Shown: positions 51,791-62,665, numbered from the stretch's first letter. The stretch is DNA of 64,000 nucleotides from Pseudomonas sp. Leaf58 (GCF_003627215.1 NZ_CP032677.1:4035501-4099500); one strand, 5' to 3'. The notes: generated from the sequence alone by a model not told the origin. Numbers and translations: made by a program.

Positions 51791-52486
51791 TTACTCTTCG
51801 CTGGTGTGCACTTTGCGGTGCAGGATCGCCTGGAACTCGTCGGCGAAGGTGTAGTAACGGCCAATCAGCACTTCGCTGCGGGCCGCGAAGCGGTTGTAGG
51901 CGATAACCGCAGGGATTGCCGCGAACAGGCCGATGGCGGTGGCGATCAGCGCTTCGGCGATACCCGGGGCGACCGTGGCCAAGGTGGCCTGCTGGGCGCT
52001 GGCCAGGCCGCGGAAGGAGTTCATGATGCCCCATACGGTACCGAACAGGCCGATGTACGGGCTGGTCGAACCGACAGTGGCCAGGAACGGCAGGCTTTGC
52101 TCGAGTTTTTCTTCCTCGCGCGAGATCGCCACGCGCATGGCACGGCCAACGCCTTCCATGACCGCGTCCGGGTCAACACCCGGCTGCTGACGCAGGCGTG
52201 AAAACTCCTTGAAGCCGGCACGGAACACCTGCTCGACACCGGAATCCGGGTCTGGGTTGCTGCCTGCCTGGCGGTACAGCTTGGACAGGTCGATGCCCGA
52301 CCAGAAGCGCTCCTCAAAGGCATCCAGCGCACGACGACCGGCACGCAGCATGGTGCTGCGCTGGAAGATCATGATCCATGAGGTGACCGAGGCGGCCACC
52401 AAGGTCAGCATTACCAGCTGTACCACCACGCTGGCATTGCTGACCAGACTCCACATGGAGGTATGGTCGACGACGTTAGCTTCCAC
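51791..52486 (-). CDS. tolQ: Tol-Pal protein TolQ
   Basis: A 231-residue MotA/TolQ/ExbB proton channel subunit with three helices (about 15-38, 132-155, 168-190). GLFGTVWGIMNSF and APGIAEALIATAIGLFAAIPAVIAYN are the family signatures. Follows ybgC by 3 bases. Confidence 0.97.
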   Translation of the reverse strand: MEANVVDHTSMWSLVSNASVVVQLVMLTLVAASVTSWIMIFQRSTMLRAGRRALDAFEERFWSGIDLSKLYRQAGSNPDPDSGVEQVFRAGFKEFSRLRQQPGVDPDAVMEGVGRAMRVAISREEEKLEQSLPFLATVGSTSPYIGLFGTVWGIMNSFRGLASAQQATLATVAPGIAEALIATAIGLFAAIPAVIAYNRFAARSEVLIGRYYTFADEFQAILHRKVHTSEE

Positions 52487-52489
52487 GCT

Positions 52490-52942
52490 TTATTCTCCTG
52501 CGTTCGATTGATTACCCGAGCCGTCCGCCGCAAAGGCGTTGCGCAGCTCCGGGGGTATGGCTCGGGGTTTGAAAGTGTCGGCGCGCACGGCGGCCACCAG
52601 GAACTGCCCTTCGCAAAGCAGCGTTTCATCCTTCTCACGCCAAACCTGTTGCACGAAGCGCAGGCTGGCACGATTGAGTTCAAGTACTTGCGCGGTGACC
52701 CGCAGTTCGTCATCCAGCCGCGCCGGCGCGTGATAGCGCGCTTCGCTGGAGTGGACCACGAACAGCAGGTTGTCTTCGGCCAGCTGCGACTGGGAAAAGC
52801 CCAGGTGCCGTAGGCGTTCGGTGCGCGCGCGCTCCATGAATTTCAGGTAGTTGACGTAATACACCACGCCGCCCGCATCGGTGTCTTCGTAATAGACGCG
52901 ACAACGGTGTGCGAACGGTTCGAGCTGATTTTGCGCGCGCAT
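52490..52942 (-). CDS. ybgC: Tol-Pal-associated acyl-CoA thioesterase YbgC
   Basis: A 150-residue hot-dog fold thioesterase. The catalytic Asp is in [26 protein letters not shown] (near residue 21). It heads the tol-pal operon (ybgC-tolQRAB-pal-cpoB) as in most gamma-proteobacteria and is thought to act on acyl-CoA or acyl-ACP at the membrane. Promoter expected in the 125-base gap up to ruvB. Confidence 0.95.
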   Translation of the reverse strand: MRAQNQLEPFAHRCRVYYEDTDAGGVVYYVNYLKFMERARTERLRHLGFSQSQLAEDNLLFVVHSSEARYHAPARLDDELRVTAQVLELNRASLRFVQQVWREKDETLLCEGQFLVAAVRADTFKPRAIPPELRNAFAADGSGNQSNAGE

Positions 52943-53067
52943 ACTCTAGTGCTTACTCCTCAGCTTGCCAATCCGCTATGGCAACTGTTTTTCGTTCATT
53001 AATGTCTTATTGCCAGCGCACCCTTGGCATGCCAGCGGTAGGACCACGGAAAGTCGCTTTCGATCTG

Positions 53068-54114
53068 TCATTCATCGCCTGGTTCGGAAAAATCACCGGC
53101 CGCCCCCAAGCGCCCGGGAATATTCAGGCCAAAGTGCAGGTAGGCGTGCCGGGTGACCACTCGGCCGCGCGGCGTACGCATGATGTAGCCTTGCTGGATG
53201 AGGTACGGCTCAAGCACGTCCTCGATGGTGTGGCGTTCTTCACTGATGGCCGCGGCCAGGTTGTCCACCCCCACCGGGCCGCCGTCGAACTTCTCGATCA
53301 TGGTCAGCAGCAGCCGGCGGTCGGAATGGTCGAAGCCGCGCTCGTCGACATCCAACAGGTTCAGCGCCATGTCGGCCACGGCCTTGGTAATCTGCCCCTT
53401 GCCGCGCACCTCGGCGTAGTCACGCACGCGGCGCAGCAGGCGGTTGGCGATACGCGGTGTGCCACGTGCACGGCGGGCGATCTCGTAGGCGCCCTGGTCT
53501 TCGATGACCAGGCCAAGGATGTTGGCCGAGCGGCTGACGATGGTGGCCAGGTCCTTGTCACTGTAGAACTCCAGGCGCTGGACGATACCAAAGCGGTCAC
53601 GCAGCGGGTTGGTGAGCATGCCGGCGCGGGTGGTGGCACCCACCAGGGTGAACGGTGGCAAGTCGAGCTTGATGGAACGGGCCGCCGGCCCTTCACCGAT
53701 CATGATATCGAGCTGGAAGTCCTCCATCGCCGGGTACAGCACCTCTTCGACGACCGGTGACAGCCGGTGAATCTCATCGATGAACAGCACGTCGTGGGGC
53801 TCGAGGTTGGTCAGCATGGCCGCCAGGTCGCCGGGGCGCTCGAGAATCGGCCCCGAGGTACTCTTTACCGACACGCCCATTTCGTGGGCAATGATGTTGG
53901 CCAACGTGGTCTTGCCCAGGCCCGGCGGGCCGAAGATCAAGGTGTGATCGAGCGATTCACTGCGGCCACGGGCGGCCTGGATGAACAGCGCCATCTGTTC
54001 GCGCACCACCGGCTGGCCGATGTACTCGTCCAGCCGCAGCGGGCGGATCGCACGGTCCTGGACTTCTTCACGGTCGCGGCCACTGGCGGCGATCAGACGG
54101 TCGGCTTCGATCAC
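53068..54114 (-). CDS. ruvB: Holliday junction helicase RuvB
   Basis: A 348-residue AAA+ motor driving branch migration with RuvA. Walker [12 protein letters not shown] (about 62-72), Walker [10 protein letters not shown], sensor 1 GATTRAGML and the arginine finger region are in order; the C-terminal winged helix ends [17 protein letters not shown]. Overlaps ruvA by 4 bases. Confidence 0.98.
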   Translation of the reverse strand: MIEADRLIAASGRDREEVQDRAIRPLRLDEYIGQPVVREQMALFIQAARGRSESLDHTLIFGPPGLGKTTLANIIAHEMGVSVKSTSGPILERPGDLAAMLTNLEPHDVLFIDEIHRLSPVVEEVLYPAMEDFQLDIMIGEGPAARSIKLDLPPFTLVGATTRAGMLTNPLRDRFGIVQRLEFYSDKDLATIVSRSANILGLVIEDQGAYEIARRARGTPRIANRLLRRVRDYAEVRGKGQITKAVADMALNLLDVDERGFDHSDRRLLLTMIEKFDGGPVGVDNLAAAISEERHTIEDVLEPYLIQQGYIMRTPRGRVVTRHAYLHFGLNIPGRLGAAGDFSEPGDE

Positions 54115-54728
54115 TTGGTAATCATCCCTTTCAAGCTGCGGCGGATCAGCTCTTCACTGCTCAGGCCTGCCTTGTCCTTGATCGCGGCGATTGCCTTGCT
54201 GGCTTCCTGCGGCTTGTAGCCCAGCGAGACCAGGGCGCTGACAGCGTCGGCTTCGGCTGTGGACTCGCTGGCCACCGGCAGCGGGCCATCGGAGACCAGG
54301 GTGAACATGGCCGGGGACGTTTCCCAGGCCTTGAAGCGGTCCTTGAGCTCGACCAGCAGGCGCTCGGCGGTTTTCTTGCCGACACCGGGCACGCGCACCA
54401 AGGCCGACGTATCCTGGGCCTGCACGCAGCGCACCAGCTCGTCCACTTCCAGCCCGGACATCAGCGCCAGGGCCAGCTTTGGCCCCACGCCATTGAGGCG
54501 AATCAACTCGCGGAACAGCTCGCGTTCGCGCTTTTCGGCAAAGCCATAGAGCAGGTGGGCGTCTTCGCGCACCACCAGGTGGGTGTGCACGGTGACGGTT
54601 TCGCCCAATTTGGGCAGACGGTACAGCGTGGTCATAGGAACTTCCAGTTCGTAGCCCACGCCGTTGACGTCGATAATCAGGTGCGGCGGCTGTTTTTCCG
54701 CCAGGGTGCCGCGCAAACGTCCAATCAC
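54111..54728 (-). CDS. ruvA: Holliday junction binding protein RuvA
   Basis: A 205-residue tetrameric junction-binding protein: OB domain (1-63, [28 protein letters not shown]), two HhH motifs ([19 protein letters not shown] and [22 protein letters not shown]), and the C-terminal domain III that controls RuvB ([18 protein letters not shown]). Typical length. Confidence 0.98.
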   Translation of the reverse strand: MIGRLRGTLAEKQPPHLIIDVNGVGYELEVPMTTLYRLPKLGETVTVHTHLVVREDAHLLYGFAEKRERELFRELIRLNGVGPKLALALMSGLEVDELVRCVQAQDTSALVRVPGVGKKTAERLLVELKDRFKAWETSPAMFTLVSDGPLPVASESTAEADAVSALVSLGYKPQEASKAIAAIKDKAGLSSEELIRRSLKGMITK

Positions 54729-54837
54729 GTTCCAATCCTTCCTCTCGGGGAGCCGGTCAAAGACCGCTCAACCCTATCAGCAAATGCAACGGGTAACTGC
54801 TTCACCCGGACAAATTTTGTATCTGCGCATGAAGCGC

Positions 54838-55362
54838 TCAAAGACGCAAGCGCCCACCACGACGGCGTGCCGTGGCCAGGCCATGCGGTACCAGGCTAGA
54901 ACGGGTGTGGGCGTGGCACAGGGCGATCGCCAGGGCGTCCGAGGCGTCTATCTGCGGCTTTTGCGTCAGTTTCAGCAGGTGCATGACCATCATCATTACC
55001 TGCTCCTTGTTGGCTCCGCCGGTACCGGCTACAGCTTGCTTGACCTGGGTGGCGCTGTATTCGGCGATTTCCAGGCCGGCTTCGGCGGCGGCGACGATGG
55101 CCGCGCCACGGGCCTGGCCAAGCTTGAGCGCCGAGTCGGCATTGCGGGCCATGAATACCCGCTCGATGCCCATGGTCACCGGGCCGTGCTGGGCGATGAT
55201 TTCACTGACGCCACGGAAAACGATCTGCAGCCGCTCGTGCAGCTCGCCACTGCCGGTGCGGATACAGCCCGACGCCACGTACTCGCAACCACGGGCGGTC
55301 TGGCGCACCACGCCGTAACCGGTGATGCGTGAGCCGGGGTCGATACCAAGAATCAGAGTCAT
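54838..55362 (-). CDS. ruvC: Holliday junction resolvase RuvC
   Basis: A 174-residue endonuclease that cuts Holliday junctions. The catalytic Asp7 is in [14 protein letters not shown], further acids in [16 protein letters not shown] [11 protein letters not shown] and in [14 protein letters not shown] near the end. Gap of 109 bases to ruvA has no hairpin. Confidence 0.98.
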   Translation of the reverse strand: MTLILGIDPGSRITGYGVVRQTARGCEYVASGCIRTGSGELHERLQIVFRGVSEIIAQHGPVTMGIERVFMARNADSALKLGQARGAAIVAAAEAGLEIAEYSATQVKQAVAGTGGANKEQVMMMVMHLLKLTQKPQIDASDALAIALCHAHTRSSLVPHGLATARRRGGRLRL

Positions 55363-55391
55363 AACACCTGCAGAGCTTTACAATTTTCACT

Positions 55392-55467
55392 GGCCTATTC
55401 GCGGGCAAGCCCGCTCCTACAAAGACCTCGCGATCCCTGTAGGAGCGGGCTTGCCCGCGAATAGGCC
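55392..55467. repeat. Inverted pair of REP elements between yebC and ruvC
   Basis: Two perfect 30-base inverted arms (55392-55421 and 55438-55467) separated by 16 bases, with the core GCGGGCAAGCCCGCTCCTAC, the standard P. putida REP. Both genes run on the minus strand, so it may separate their transcripts. Confidence 0.92.
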
Positions 55468-55488
55468 TTCAAGGCCAACGCAACGACC

Positions 55489-56235
55489 TTAGCCGAGGTT
55501 TTCCATGATCTCGTCGGAAATCTGGGCGTTGGAGTAGACGTTCTGTACGTCATCCAGGTCTTCGAGCATGTCGATCAGTTTGAGTACCTTCTCGGCACCG
55601 TCTTGATCGAGCTCGGCACTGGTGGTCGGCTGCATGACGATTTCCGCGTCATCAGCCTTGAAGCCCGCCTCTTCCAAGGCGTTGCGCACAGCGTAGAAGC
55701 TGTTGAACGAGGTGAACACGTCGAACGAGCCGTCCTCGTTAGCCACCACGTCGTCGGCATCGGCTTCCATCGCCGCTTCCATCAACGCGTCTTCGTCCAC
55801 ACCCGGGGCAAAGCTGATCTGCCCCTTGCGCTCGAACAGGTAGGCCACCGAACCGTCGGTACCGAGGTTGCCGCCACACTTGGTGAAAGCATGACGCACG
55901 GCGGCGGCAGTGCGATTGCGGTTATCGGTCATGGCCTCGACCATGATCGCCACGCCACCCGGGCCGTAACCCTCGTAGCTGAGTTCTTCGACGTTGTCGC
56001 TTTCGTTGGTGCCAGCACCACGCGCCACCGCACGATCAATGATGTCGCGACTCATGTTGGCGCCCAAGGCCTTGTCCAGCGCCAGGCGCAGACGCGGGTT
56101 GGATGCCGGGTCAGGGCCGCCCTGCTTGGCAGCGACCGTCAGCTCGCGGATCCACTTGGTGAAGACCTTGCCTCTCTTGGCATCCTGGCGCTCTTTGCGG
56201 TGCTTGATGTTCGCCCACTTGGAATGACCAGCCAT
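55489..56235 (-). CDS. yebC: YebC/PmpR family regulator
   Basis: A 248-residue protein starting [23 protein letters not shown], the invariant YebC/TACO1 N-terminus, and with the DVYSNAQI-like [13 protein letters not shown] near the end. Members were described as transcriptional regulators (PmpR) and lately as translation factors that relieve ribosome stalling at polyproline. Upstream of ruvC as usual. Confidence 0.96.
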   Translation of the reverse strand: MAGHSKWANIKHRKERQDAKRGKVFTKWIRELTVAAKQGGPDPASNPRLRLALDKALGANMSRDIIDRAVARGAGTNESDNVEELSYEGYGPGGVAIMVEAMTDNRNRTAAAVRHAFTKCGGNLGTDGSVAYLFERKGQISFAPGVDEDALMEAAMEADADDVVANEDGSFDVFTSFNSFYAVRNALEEAGFKADDAEIVMQPTTSAELDQDGAEKVLKLIDMLEDLDDVQNVYSNAQISDEIMENLG

Positions 56236-56317
56236 ATCGACTCCGAATCCTTTGAATCACAAACAGCCCCGCCCCTTGACGGGGCGGGACGGGAAAATGC
56301 CTGCGCCGAAACGCAAA

Positions 56318-56339
56318 GGCGCATCCATGTGGATGCGCC
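56318..56339 (-). terminator. Hairpin after aspS
   Basis: GGCGCATCCA (56318-56327) pairs with TGGATGCGCC (56330-56339) 10 bases after the aspS stop; on the minus strand it is followed by TTTGCGTTTC. A second stem, CCCGCCCC/GGGGCGGG, lies nearer yebC at about 56270-56290. Confidence 0.7.
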
Positions 56340-56349
56340 CGAGGACTGC

Positions 56350-58125
56350 TTACTCGACCTTGGTCTGTTCGCGCAGTCGGATGTGCAGCTCGCGCAGCGC
56401 CTTGGCGTCGACCAGGCCAGGGGCCTGGGTCATGACGCACGCAGCGCTCTGGGTTTTCGGGAAGGCGATCACTTCACGGATCGACTGGGCGCCGGTCATC
56501 AGCATGACCAGGCGGTCCAGGCCGAAGGCCAGGCCACCGTGAGGCGGTGCACCAAACTTCAGCGCGTCGAGCAGGAAGCCGAATTTCTCTTCCTGCTCTT
56601 CGGCCTGAATACCCAACAGGCGGAATACCGCCTGTTGCATTTCCTTACGGTGGATACGGATCGAACCGCCACCCAGCTCAGTGCCGTTCAGAACCATGTC
56701 GTAGGCACGCGACAGCGCGGTGGCCGGGTTGGCCTCGAGCTCTTCCGGGGTGCACTTCGGCGCAGTGAACGGGTGGTGCAGTGCGGTGAAGCTGCCGTCT
56801 TCGTTTTCTTCGAACATCGGGAAGTCGACGACCCACATCGGTGCCCACTCGCAAGTCAGCAGCTCGAAGTCGTGGCCCAGGCGGATACGCAGCGCGCCCA
56901 GCGCCTCGCTGACTACCTTGAACTTGTCAGCACCGAAGAACACGATGTCGCCATCTACGGCGCCAACGCGGTCGAGGATGTTGTTGAGGTTGGCCTCAGG
57001 GATGTTCTTGACGATCGGCGACTGCAGGCCTTCGACGCCTTTGGCGCGCTCGTTGACCTTGATGTAGGCCAGGCCCTTGGCACCGTAGATGCCGACGAAC
57101 TTGGTGTACTCATCGATCTTGCTGCGCGGCATGCTGGCACCGCCTGGCAGGCGCAGGGCGGTAACCCGGCACTTAGGATCGTTGGCCGGGCCGGCGAATA
57201 CCTTGAAGTCCACATCCTTCAGCTGGTCGGCAACGTCGACCAGCTCCAGCGGAATACGCAGGTCCGGCTTGTCGGAACCGTAGCGACGCATGGCCTCTTC
57301 GAAGGTCATGTGTGGGAAATCACCGAACTCCAGGTCCAGCACTTCCTTGAACAGCTTGCGGATCATGCTTTCGGTCAGGCCCATGATCTCGCTTTCATCG
57401 AGGAAGCTGGTCTCGATGTCGATCTGGGTGAATTCCGGCTGGCGGTCGGCCCGCAGGTCTTCGTCACGGAAGCACTTGGCGATCTGGTAGTAACGGTCGA
57501 AGCCGGCGACCATCAGCAGCTGCTTGAACAGCTGAGGCGACTGCGGCAGGGCGAAGAAGCTACCGGCGTGGGTACGGCTAGGTACCAGGTAGTCACGCGC
57601 GCCTTCCGGGGTGGCACGGGTGAGGATCGGCGTTTCGACGTCGAGGAAGCCGTTTTCGTCGAGGAAGCGGCGGATGCTGCTGGTGATGCGCGAACGCAAG
57701 CGCAGCTTGTCGGCCATTTCTGGGCGACGCAGGTCGATGAAGCGGTAACGCAGGCGGGTTTCCTCGCCGACGTCGGAGTATTCATTCAACGGGAACGGCG
57801 GGGTTTCCGCTTCGTTGAGTACGTTCAGCTGGTAGCCGAGGATCTCGATGGCACCGGAAGCCATGTTGGCATTCACTGCACCTTCAGGGCGCTTGCGGAC
57901 CTTGCCGGTGATCTGCACGACGTACTCGCTGCGCACGCGGTCGGCGGCAGCGAAGGTTTCGGCGCGATCCGGGTCGAACACGACCTGGGCCATGCCTTCG
58001 CGGTCACGGATGTCGAGGAAGATCACCCCGCCGTGGTCGCGGCGACGATGGACCCAGCCGCAAAGGGTGACTTCCTGGCCGTCCAGGCTCTCGTTCAGTT
58101 GGCCGCAATAATGGCTGCGCATCAT
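56350..58125 (-). CDS. aspS: Aspartyl-tRNA synthetase AspS
   Basis: A 591-residue class II synthetase. N-terminal OB anticodon domain ([44 protein letters not shown]), motif 2 ([18 protein letters not shown]) and motif 3 ([15 protein letters not shown]), plus the bacterial GAD insertion. In Pseudomonas this enzyme is known to be non-discriminating and to work with GatCAB; that is not proven by this sequence. Confidence 0.97.
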   Translation of the reverse strand: MMRSHYCGQLNESLDGQEVTLCGWVHRRRDHGGVIFLDIRDREGMAQVVFDPDRAETFAAADRVRSEYVVQITGKVRKRPEGAVNANMASGAIEILGYQLNVLNEAETPPFPLNEYSDVGEETRLRYRFIDLRRPEMADKLRLRSRITSSIRRFLDENGFLDVETPILTRATPEGARDYLVPSRTHAGSFFALPQSPQLFKQLLMVAGFDRYYQIAKCFRDEDLRADRQPEFTQIDIETSFLDESEIMGLTESMIRKLFKEVLDLEFGDFPHMTFEEAMRRYGSDKPDLRIPLELVDVADQLKDVDFKVFAGPANDPKCRVTALRLPGGASMPRSKIDEYTKFVGIYGAKGLAYIKVNERAKGVEGLQSPIVKNIPEANLNNILDRVGAVDGDIVFFGADKFKVVSEALGALRIRLGHDFELLTCEWAPMWVVDFPMFEENEDGSFTALHHPFTAPKCTPEELEANPATALSRAYDMVLNGTELGGGSIRIHRKEMQQAVFRLLGIQAEEQEEKFGFLLDALKFGAPPHGGLAFGLDRLVMLMTGAQSIREVIAFPKTQSAACVMTQAPGLVDAKALRELHIRLREQTKVE

Positions 58126-58218
58126 GATGGTGGTTTCGCTTCTCGTGATTCGTGTATTCGGTGGAGGCCTTGGCCGCCCAGAGGGCTAATACTGCAAGAC
58201 CCAGTCACAGCATTCAAC

Positions 58219-58440
58219 TCAGTCGGCCTTGTCGCCGCCTGCCAGATTCTTTTTCGCCCCGGTCTTGAAGTCGGTTTCGTACCAACCGTTACCGCTCAGG
58301 CGAAAGCCTGGCACCGACAGCAACTTTTTCAGTGCCGGCGCCTGACAGGCCGGGCAATCGGTCAGCGGCGCGGCGCTGATCTTCTGCAGCACTTCCATGC
58401 GGTGCTCGCAGGATGCACATTGATAGTCATAAAGGGGCAT
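58219..58440 (-). CDS. FmdB-type zinc ribbon protein
   Basis: A 73-residue protein with a zinc ribbon: MPLYDYQCASCEHRMEVLQKISAAPLTDCPACQAPALKKLLS (CX2C...CX2C). This is the FmdB regulatory-protein domain, always just upstream of aspS in Pseudomonas. The C-terminal part (RLSGNGWYETDFKTGAKKN) is also conserved. Function unknown. Confidence 0.92.
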   Translation of the reverse strand: MPLYDYQCASCEHRMEVLQKISAAPLTDCPACQAPALKKLLSVPGFRLSGNGWYETDFKTGAKKNLAGGDKAD

Positions 58441-58532
58441 GGGTGTCTCTCGTCAACCACAACGCTGGCTGCCAGGGCAGCAAAAAGCGGGATTATATAT
58501 GGTTAACAAGCACTGCGCAGCCCGCCAGGCGA

Positions 58533-58862
58533 TCAGCGCACACTTGGTGGGTCTTGCAGCCAGGCGACGCAGATTACCCGAACCAGCCCGCTGAAGTTGC
58601 GTACCCCGCCCTGGCGTAGGTGTACTTCGCGGTCCACGTAGGACAATACTGCGCTGACCGAACAGCGGTTAGCCGCGGCGATGCGCTCGAGAATGCCCCA
58701 GTAGACGGCCTCCAGGCGCAGGCAGGTGGAAAAGCCGTTGAGCCGCACCGAGCGCGACACCGGTTGAGCCTGCAGCATGTCGAAATCCGCCTTGAACGGA
58801 TCGATGCAGTGTTTTCCCGGCCAACGCCCCAGGCCAACCACACGCTTGCTTGCTTGCATCAT
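58533..58862 (-). CDS. Ribbon-helix-helix domain protein
   Basis: A 109-residue protein; residues 38-105 (SRSVRLNGFSTCLRLEAVYWGILERIAAANRCSVSAVLSYVD) look like an RHH_4-type DNA-binding domain, with the strand SVRLNG and two helices. GAGGA lies about 10 bases before the ATG at 58862; the neighbouring ATG at 58859 is an equal choice. It is the first gene of the run down to aspS. The regulated genes are unknown. Confidence 0.75.
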   Translation of the reverse strand: MMQASKRVVGLGRWPGKHCIDPFKADFDMLQAQPVSRSVRLNGFSTCLRLEAVYWGILERIAAANRCSVSAVLSYVDREVHLRQGGVRNFSGLVRVICVAWLQDPPSVR

Positions 58863-59222
58863 CACCCACTTCCTCGTCCCAGGTAACAGGTGGCCTATGA
58901 AGCGCTGACGAGCGAGCTTAAAGCAGCGGCAAAATCTTCCTGCACAAAATTTAAAAAGCATGCACCCCCATATCGATTGCCATAAAGCGCCCTCCCCATA
59001 AGGTTTGAGAAGCGGGTGCGCAACACTGGGGCAACACCGCGCCCTGCGGCCTGCGGTTTGAGTAGCCTGCGGCTTTACTGTTAAATAGGCACCGTGCCAC
59101 CCGTGCAGACTGTTATTGCCGGGTGCATAGGCTGGCCCGTCACGTGTTCGCGCTTTACACCTCATGCGCACCGTGCTGCCAGCTCTTCCTGTGATCGGCC
59201 TTATTAACTGTGAGCCAACCCC
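58863..59222. promoter_or_regulatory. Divergent intergenic region, no gene seen
   Basis: 360 bases between the RHH gene (minus) and the cold-shock membrane gene (plus). It should contain both promoters. A short direct repeat CCTGCGGC/CCTGCGGTT/CCTGCGGCT is seen at about 59043-59077. I find no convincing small ORF, tRNA or terminator. Confidence 0.5.
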
Positions 59223-59816
59223 ATGTTCAAGATCGTCCACCTGGTGACGGGCGTGGCAGCCTTGCTGCTATCGCTCATACCCAGCCTGAAAGCTGATGCG
59301 ACACCCTTCCTGCAACAACCCGACGCGGTCTACCTGGCCCTGCTCGGCCTGCTCAACCTGACCCTGGCCCCGGTGGTGCCACTGTACTACCGCGGCGCGC
59401 GACAACAGCTGCAGCACCTGGCCTGCGCCCTGCTGGTGGTGGCGGTGGTGCTGCAGACCCTGACGCTGCTGGCCCGCCCAGAAATGGGTAACCTGGCAGC
59501 ACTGGTCTGCGCAGCGCTAGCGGTGGCTGTGCACCTGGCCGCGGGCTTTGCCCGCAGCCCGCGCAAGGCCCGCGCCAGCCAGCACACGGTACAGGATGCC
59601 GGCAACCGTGATACCGGTACCGTGAAATGGTTCAACACGTCCAAAGGCTTTGGCTTCATCTCCCGCGATTCGGGTGACGATATCTTCGTGCACTTTCGCG
59701 CCATTCGCGGCGAAGGCCACCGCATTCTGGTCGAAGGCCAGCGCGTGGAGTTTTCGGTAATGCACCGTGACAAGGGCCTGCAGGCCGAAGATGTGGTAGC
59801 AGTAACCCGCCGCTGA
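59223..59816 (+). CDS. Membrane-anchored cold-shock domain protein
   Basis: A 197-residue fusion. Residues 1-115 hold three or four hydrophobic helices (about 5-22, 40-57, 67-85, 92-108); after a basic linker ([13 protein letters not shown]) comes a full cold-shock domain (about 130-197: [30 protein letters not shown]) with both RNP motifs, KGFGFI and DIFVHF. This would place an RNA-binding module at the cytoplasmic face of the membrane. Membrane topology is inferred from hydrophobicity. Confidence 0.85.
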   Translation: MFKIVHLVTGVAALLLSLIPSLKADATPFLQQPDAVYLALLGLLNLTLAPVVPLYYRGARQQLQHLACALLVVAVVLQTLTLLARPEMGNLAALVCAALAVAVHLAAGFARSPRKARASQHTVQDAGNRDTGTVKWFNTSKGFGFISRDSGDDIFVHFRAIRGEGHRILVEGQRVEFSVMHRDKGLQAEDVVAVTRR

Positions 59817-59833
59817 TTTTGCAGGCAATCGAC

Positions 59834-59866
59834 CACCTCTGTGGGGCAGCATGCCCCACAGAGGTG
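59834..59866. terminator. Bidirectional terminator-like hairpin
   Basis: A perfect 15-bp stem (59834-59848 with 59852-59866) around GCA, between the convergent cold-shock membrane gene and slyX. Confidence 0.75.
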
Positions 59867-59902
59867 TGTTCAATCAGCCTACAGCTATAACGACGCCTGG
59901 GA

Positions 59903-60109
59903 TCAATAATGAGGCGGTGGCGCCTCCTCCCCTTCGCTGCCGTACTGGCCGACCATTTCTTCGTAACGCTTGATCAGCTCGGCCACCTGCAATTGCAGGC
60001 GCTCGATCACTCGCCCCTGCTCGACCACCACATCATTCAGCGCCTGGAGGGTGTCATCCTGGAACGCCTGACGGGTTTCCAGCTCGACCATACGCATTTC
60101 CAACGCCAT
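59903..60109 (-). CDS. slyX: SlyX family protein
   Basis: A 68-residue coiled-coil protein: [43 protein letters not shown], ending in the conserved PPPHY. Function unknown. One base from the HIT gene, so co-transcribed. Confidence 0.95.
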   Translation of the reverse strand: MALEMRMVELETRQAFQDDTLQALNDVVVEQGRVIERLQLQVAELIKRYEEMVGQYGSEGEEAPPPHY

Positions 60110-60110
60110 G

Positions 60111-60530
60111 TCAGGCCTCTGTGTAGCCAGTGAGTTTCAGTTCACGCAGGCGCTGGCGAATGGCTTCGACCTGCTCGTCGGTGTAGGCCAATGCCGGGCA
60201 CTTGCCCCAGACCGGTGCGGGCCAGGCGGCGTCGTCACGCTGGCGCACGATCACATGCATGTGCAGCTGGCTGACCACATTACCCAAGGTAGCCACGTTC
60301 ATCTTGTCCGCGCCGTAGCTGGCCTTCAACGCTTCGGCCAACAGGGTGGTTTCTTGCCACAACTGCTGTTGCTGCGTGGCATTGAGGTCGAACACCTCAC
60401 TGACCCCGGCGCACTTGGGCACCAGGATGAACCATGGGTAGTTGGCATCCTTGCTCAGCAGCAACTGACACAGCGCAAACTCCCCCAGCACCAGGGAATC
60501 CTGCTGCAAACGCGAATCCAGGACGAACAC
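60111..60530 (-). CDS. HIT family protein
   Basis: A 139-residue histidine-triad hydrolase, probably acting on dinucleoside polyphosphates or AMP-lysine-type substrates. The triad is [10 protein letters not shown] (near residues 88-96): the first His of HxHxHxx is Gln, the second is the likely nucleophile. [19 protein letters not shown] is the family's N-terminal strand. The frame extends a few codons upstream; I keep the ATG at 60530. Confidence 0.88.
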   Translation of the reverse strand: MFVLDSRLQQDSLVLGEFALCQLLLSKDANYPWFILVPKCAGVSEVFDLNATQQQQLWQETTLLAEALKASYGADKMNVATLGNVVSQLHMHVIVRQRDDAAWPAPVWGKCPALAYTDEQVEAIRQRLRELKLTGYTEA

Positions 60531-61221
60531 GGCAAATCTCCTTCAGGCAGAACCAACCCGCTGACGCGGAACACTGGCTGGTAAGGATACCTTGCACGCT
60601 CCCGGTAACACAGCGCTACTTTTCGCACCAAAATGAGGCCGTGCGCCTCGCAACGACACCCCGACCACCCCACAGGTGACGCCGCATTAACAAGTTGCGG
60701 TAACACATTGACTTTCATGACAGCTTTCTAAACTTTAATGATTCTCGACTCCATCACCCACCCAACAAGGTTTGGCCCCGTGTTTACGGCACATTCCGAC
60801 CTCCGGTAGCAGGTTTTGTGAAAATTTCATGAAGTGTTGCGAATTTTGAGCACGCTTGTTGCATTCCTTTCACGCCAAGTCGGCACGGCATCTGCAATGG
60901 CGGATGTACGCGACAAATAACAACAGCGGAATTGGTTACCAGGGAGTTTCCCCTTACCGGAATCGATAGTTACAGGTTCGTGACGGTGGCAGGAACAACG
61001 CTGGGGTTGTACGGCCCTTAAACCGGGGCGTGATTTGCGACACGGAAATACTTAAAAGCGACATGGCGAAAAAGTTCCGCAAAGAGTGCTTATAGCCATA
61101 TCGCCAACAACAGTCAGCGTGCTATACATTTTCGCCGACATAACAAGAAAGAGCTGCCCCATATAACTAAAACACTTGGACGCAGCGGTACTCTTCCTAA
61201 AAACCAAAGGAGCAAATCACG
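60531..61221. promoter_or_regulatory. Long leader/intergenic region upstream of the oprD-type gene
   Basis: 691 bases without a protein gene. It contains a sigma-54-like element at 60881, several A-rich CA motifs (near 60917, 61106 and 61143) and AT-rich stretches. It may hold a long 5' leader or a small RNA; no tRNA or conserved riboswitch is recognised. A strong Shine-Dalgarno AAGGAG lies just before 61222. Confidence 0.5.
60881..60896 (+). promoter_or_regulatory. Sigma-54-like -24/-12 promoter
   Basis: CGGCACGGCATCTGCA has GG (60882-60883) and GC (60894-60895) with exactly 10 bases between, and GGCACG agrees with the -24 consensus. The -12 part is CTGCA rather than TTGCA. Transcription would start near 60907, giving a leader of about 315 bases to the porin start. 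Confidence 0.4.
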
Positions 61222-62505
61222 ATGCGCGTGATGAAGTGGAGCATGATCGCCCTGGCCGTTGCGGCAGGGACCTCGCAGTTGGCAATGGCCTCGGCACAAG
61301 ACGAGTCCAAAGGTTTCGTTGAAGACAGCAAGCTGAACGTCAAAACCCGCATGCTGTACTTCAGCCGTGACTTCCGCAACAACCCGTCCGGCACCCAGAG
61401 CCGCGTTGAAGAAACCGGCCTTGGCTTCCTCGGCACCTTCGAGTCGGGCTTCACCCAAGGCGCTGTAGGCTTCGGCGTCGATGCCATCGGCATGCTCGGC
61501 CTGAAACTGGACAGCGGCAAAGGCCGCGCTGGCACCGGCCTGTTCCCGGAAGGCTCCGACGGTCGTTCGCAGGATGACTACTCCGAAGCTGGCGGCGCAG
61601 TGAAAATGCGCGTCTCCAACACCGTGCTGAAGTGGGGTGACCAGTTCACCGCCCTGCCAGTACTCGCGACCGACGACAGCCGACTGCTGCCGGAAGTTGC
61701 CGAAGGCGGCTTGATCACCAGCAACGAAATCGACGGCCTGACTCTGCATGCCGGTCATTTCACTGCACTGAACGCGCAAGCCCAGACTTACCACGACAGC
61801 CTGAACCTGACCAAGGCCGACGTTTTCGGTGGCACCTACGCCCTTACCGATAACCTTAGCACCAGCGTCTACTACTCGCACGTCGAAGACCACTTCCGCA
61901 AATGGTACGGCAACATCAACTGGGCGCTGCCGATCAGCGACAAACAAGGCCTGGTGTTCGACTTCAACATCTATGACACCAAGTCCATCGGCGACAACCT
62001 GACCGGTGCATTCGTCAGCAAGGCTGACGGCAGCAACGAACTCGACAACATCGCCGCCAGCCTGTCGGGCGCCTACAACATTGGCGCCCACACCTTCACC
62101 CTGGCTTACCAGCAGGTTACCGGCGACGGTGACTACGCCTACGGCGTCGACGGTGGCGGCTCGGTGTTCCTGGCTAACTCGGTGGCTCGTTCCGACTTCA
62201 ACGCCGAAGACGAGAAGTCCTGGCAGGCGCGTTACGACCTGAACTTCGCCGAATACGGCGTACCAGGCCTGACCTTCATGACCCGTTACGTTCGCGGCTC
62301 CGGCGCGTCTACCCGCACCACCGACGACGGCAAGGAATGGGAACGCGACATCGACGTCAAGTACGTGCTGCAGCAAGGCCCAGCCAAGGACCTCAGCTTC
62401 CGCGTACGCCAGGCCACCTACCGTTCGGGCGATGGCGTCTACTACGGTTCCCCATCGATCGACGAACTGCGTCTGATCGTGGAGTACCCGCTGAGCATCC
62501 TGTAA
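61222..62505 (+). CDS. OprD-family outer membrane porin
   Basis: A 427-residue 18-strand porin. Signal peptide 1-24 (ends AMASA), then the family's plug and strands: [73 protein letters not shown]-like [12 protein letters not shown], and the C-terminal [14 protein letters not shown]. OprD members take up amino acids or small acids; OprQ/OprE-like subtypes are the closest in my judgement. A terminator follows. Confidence 0.93.
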   Translation: MRVMKWSMIALAVAAGTSQLAMASAQDESKGFVEDSKLNVKTRMLYFSRDFRNNPSGTQSRVEETGLGFLGTFESGFTQGAVGFGVDAIGMLGLKLDSGKGRAGTGLFPEGSDGRSQDDYSEAGGAVKMRVSNTVLKWGDQFTALPVLATDDSRLLPEVAEGGLITSNEIDGLTLHAGHFTALNAQAQTYHDSLNLTKADVFGGTYALTDNLSTSVYYSHVEDHFRKWYGNINWALPISDKQGLVFDFNIYDTKSIGDNLTGAFVSKADGSNELDNIAASLSGAYNIGAHTFTLAYQQVTGDGDYAYGVDGGGSVFLANSVARSDFNAEDEKSWQARYDLNFAEYGVPGLTFMTRYVRGSGASTRTTDDGKEWERDIDVKYVLQQGPAKDLSFRVRQATYRSGDGVYYGSPSIDELRLIVEYPLSIL

Positions 62506-62530
62506 GCCTGGCTTGCAGTGCCCCGCACCT

Positions 62531-62562
62531 GAAAAAGCCCGGCGATCACGCCGGGCTTTTTC
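62531..62562 (+). terminator. Rho-independent terminator of the porin gene
   Basis: GAAAAAGCCCGGCG (62531-62544) pairs with CGCCGGGCTTTTTC (62549-62562), 14 bp with ATCA loop and a T-run, 26 bases after the porin stop. Confidence 0.92.
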
Positions 62563-62665
62563 TTGGCTGACAAGCGTCACGCCCTGGGGCATTCTGTACG
62601 CTTTCGTTTCGCCCCCGTACAATGCGGGGTCATTTCAATGTCTTAGGCAATCGACACGGCCCACC

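Noticed and set aside
55603..58506. 967-codon open frame opposite yebC and aspS.
   Set aside because: Antisense of two unmistakable housekeeping genes in a high-GC genome; no known domain.
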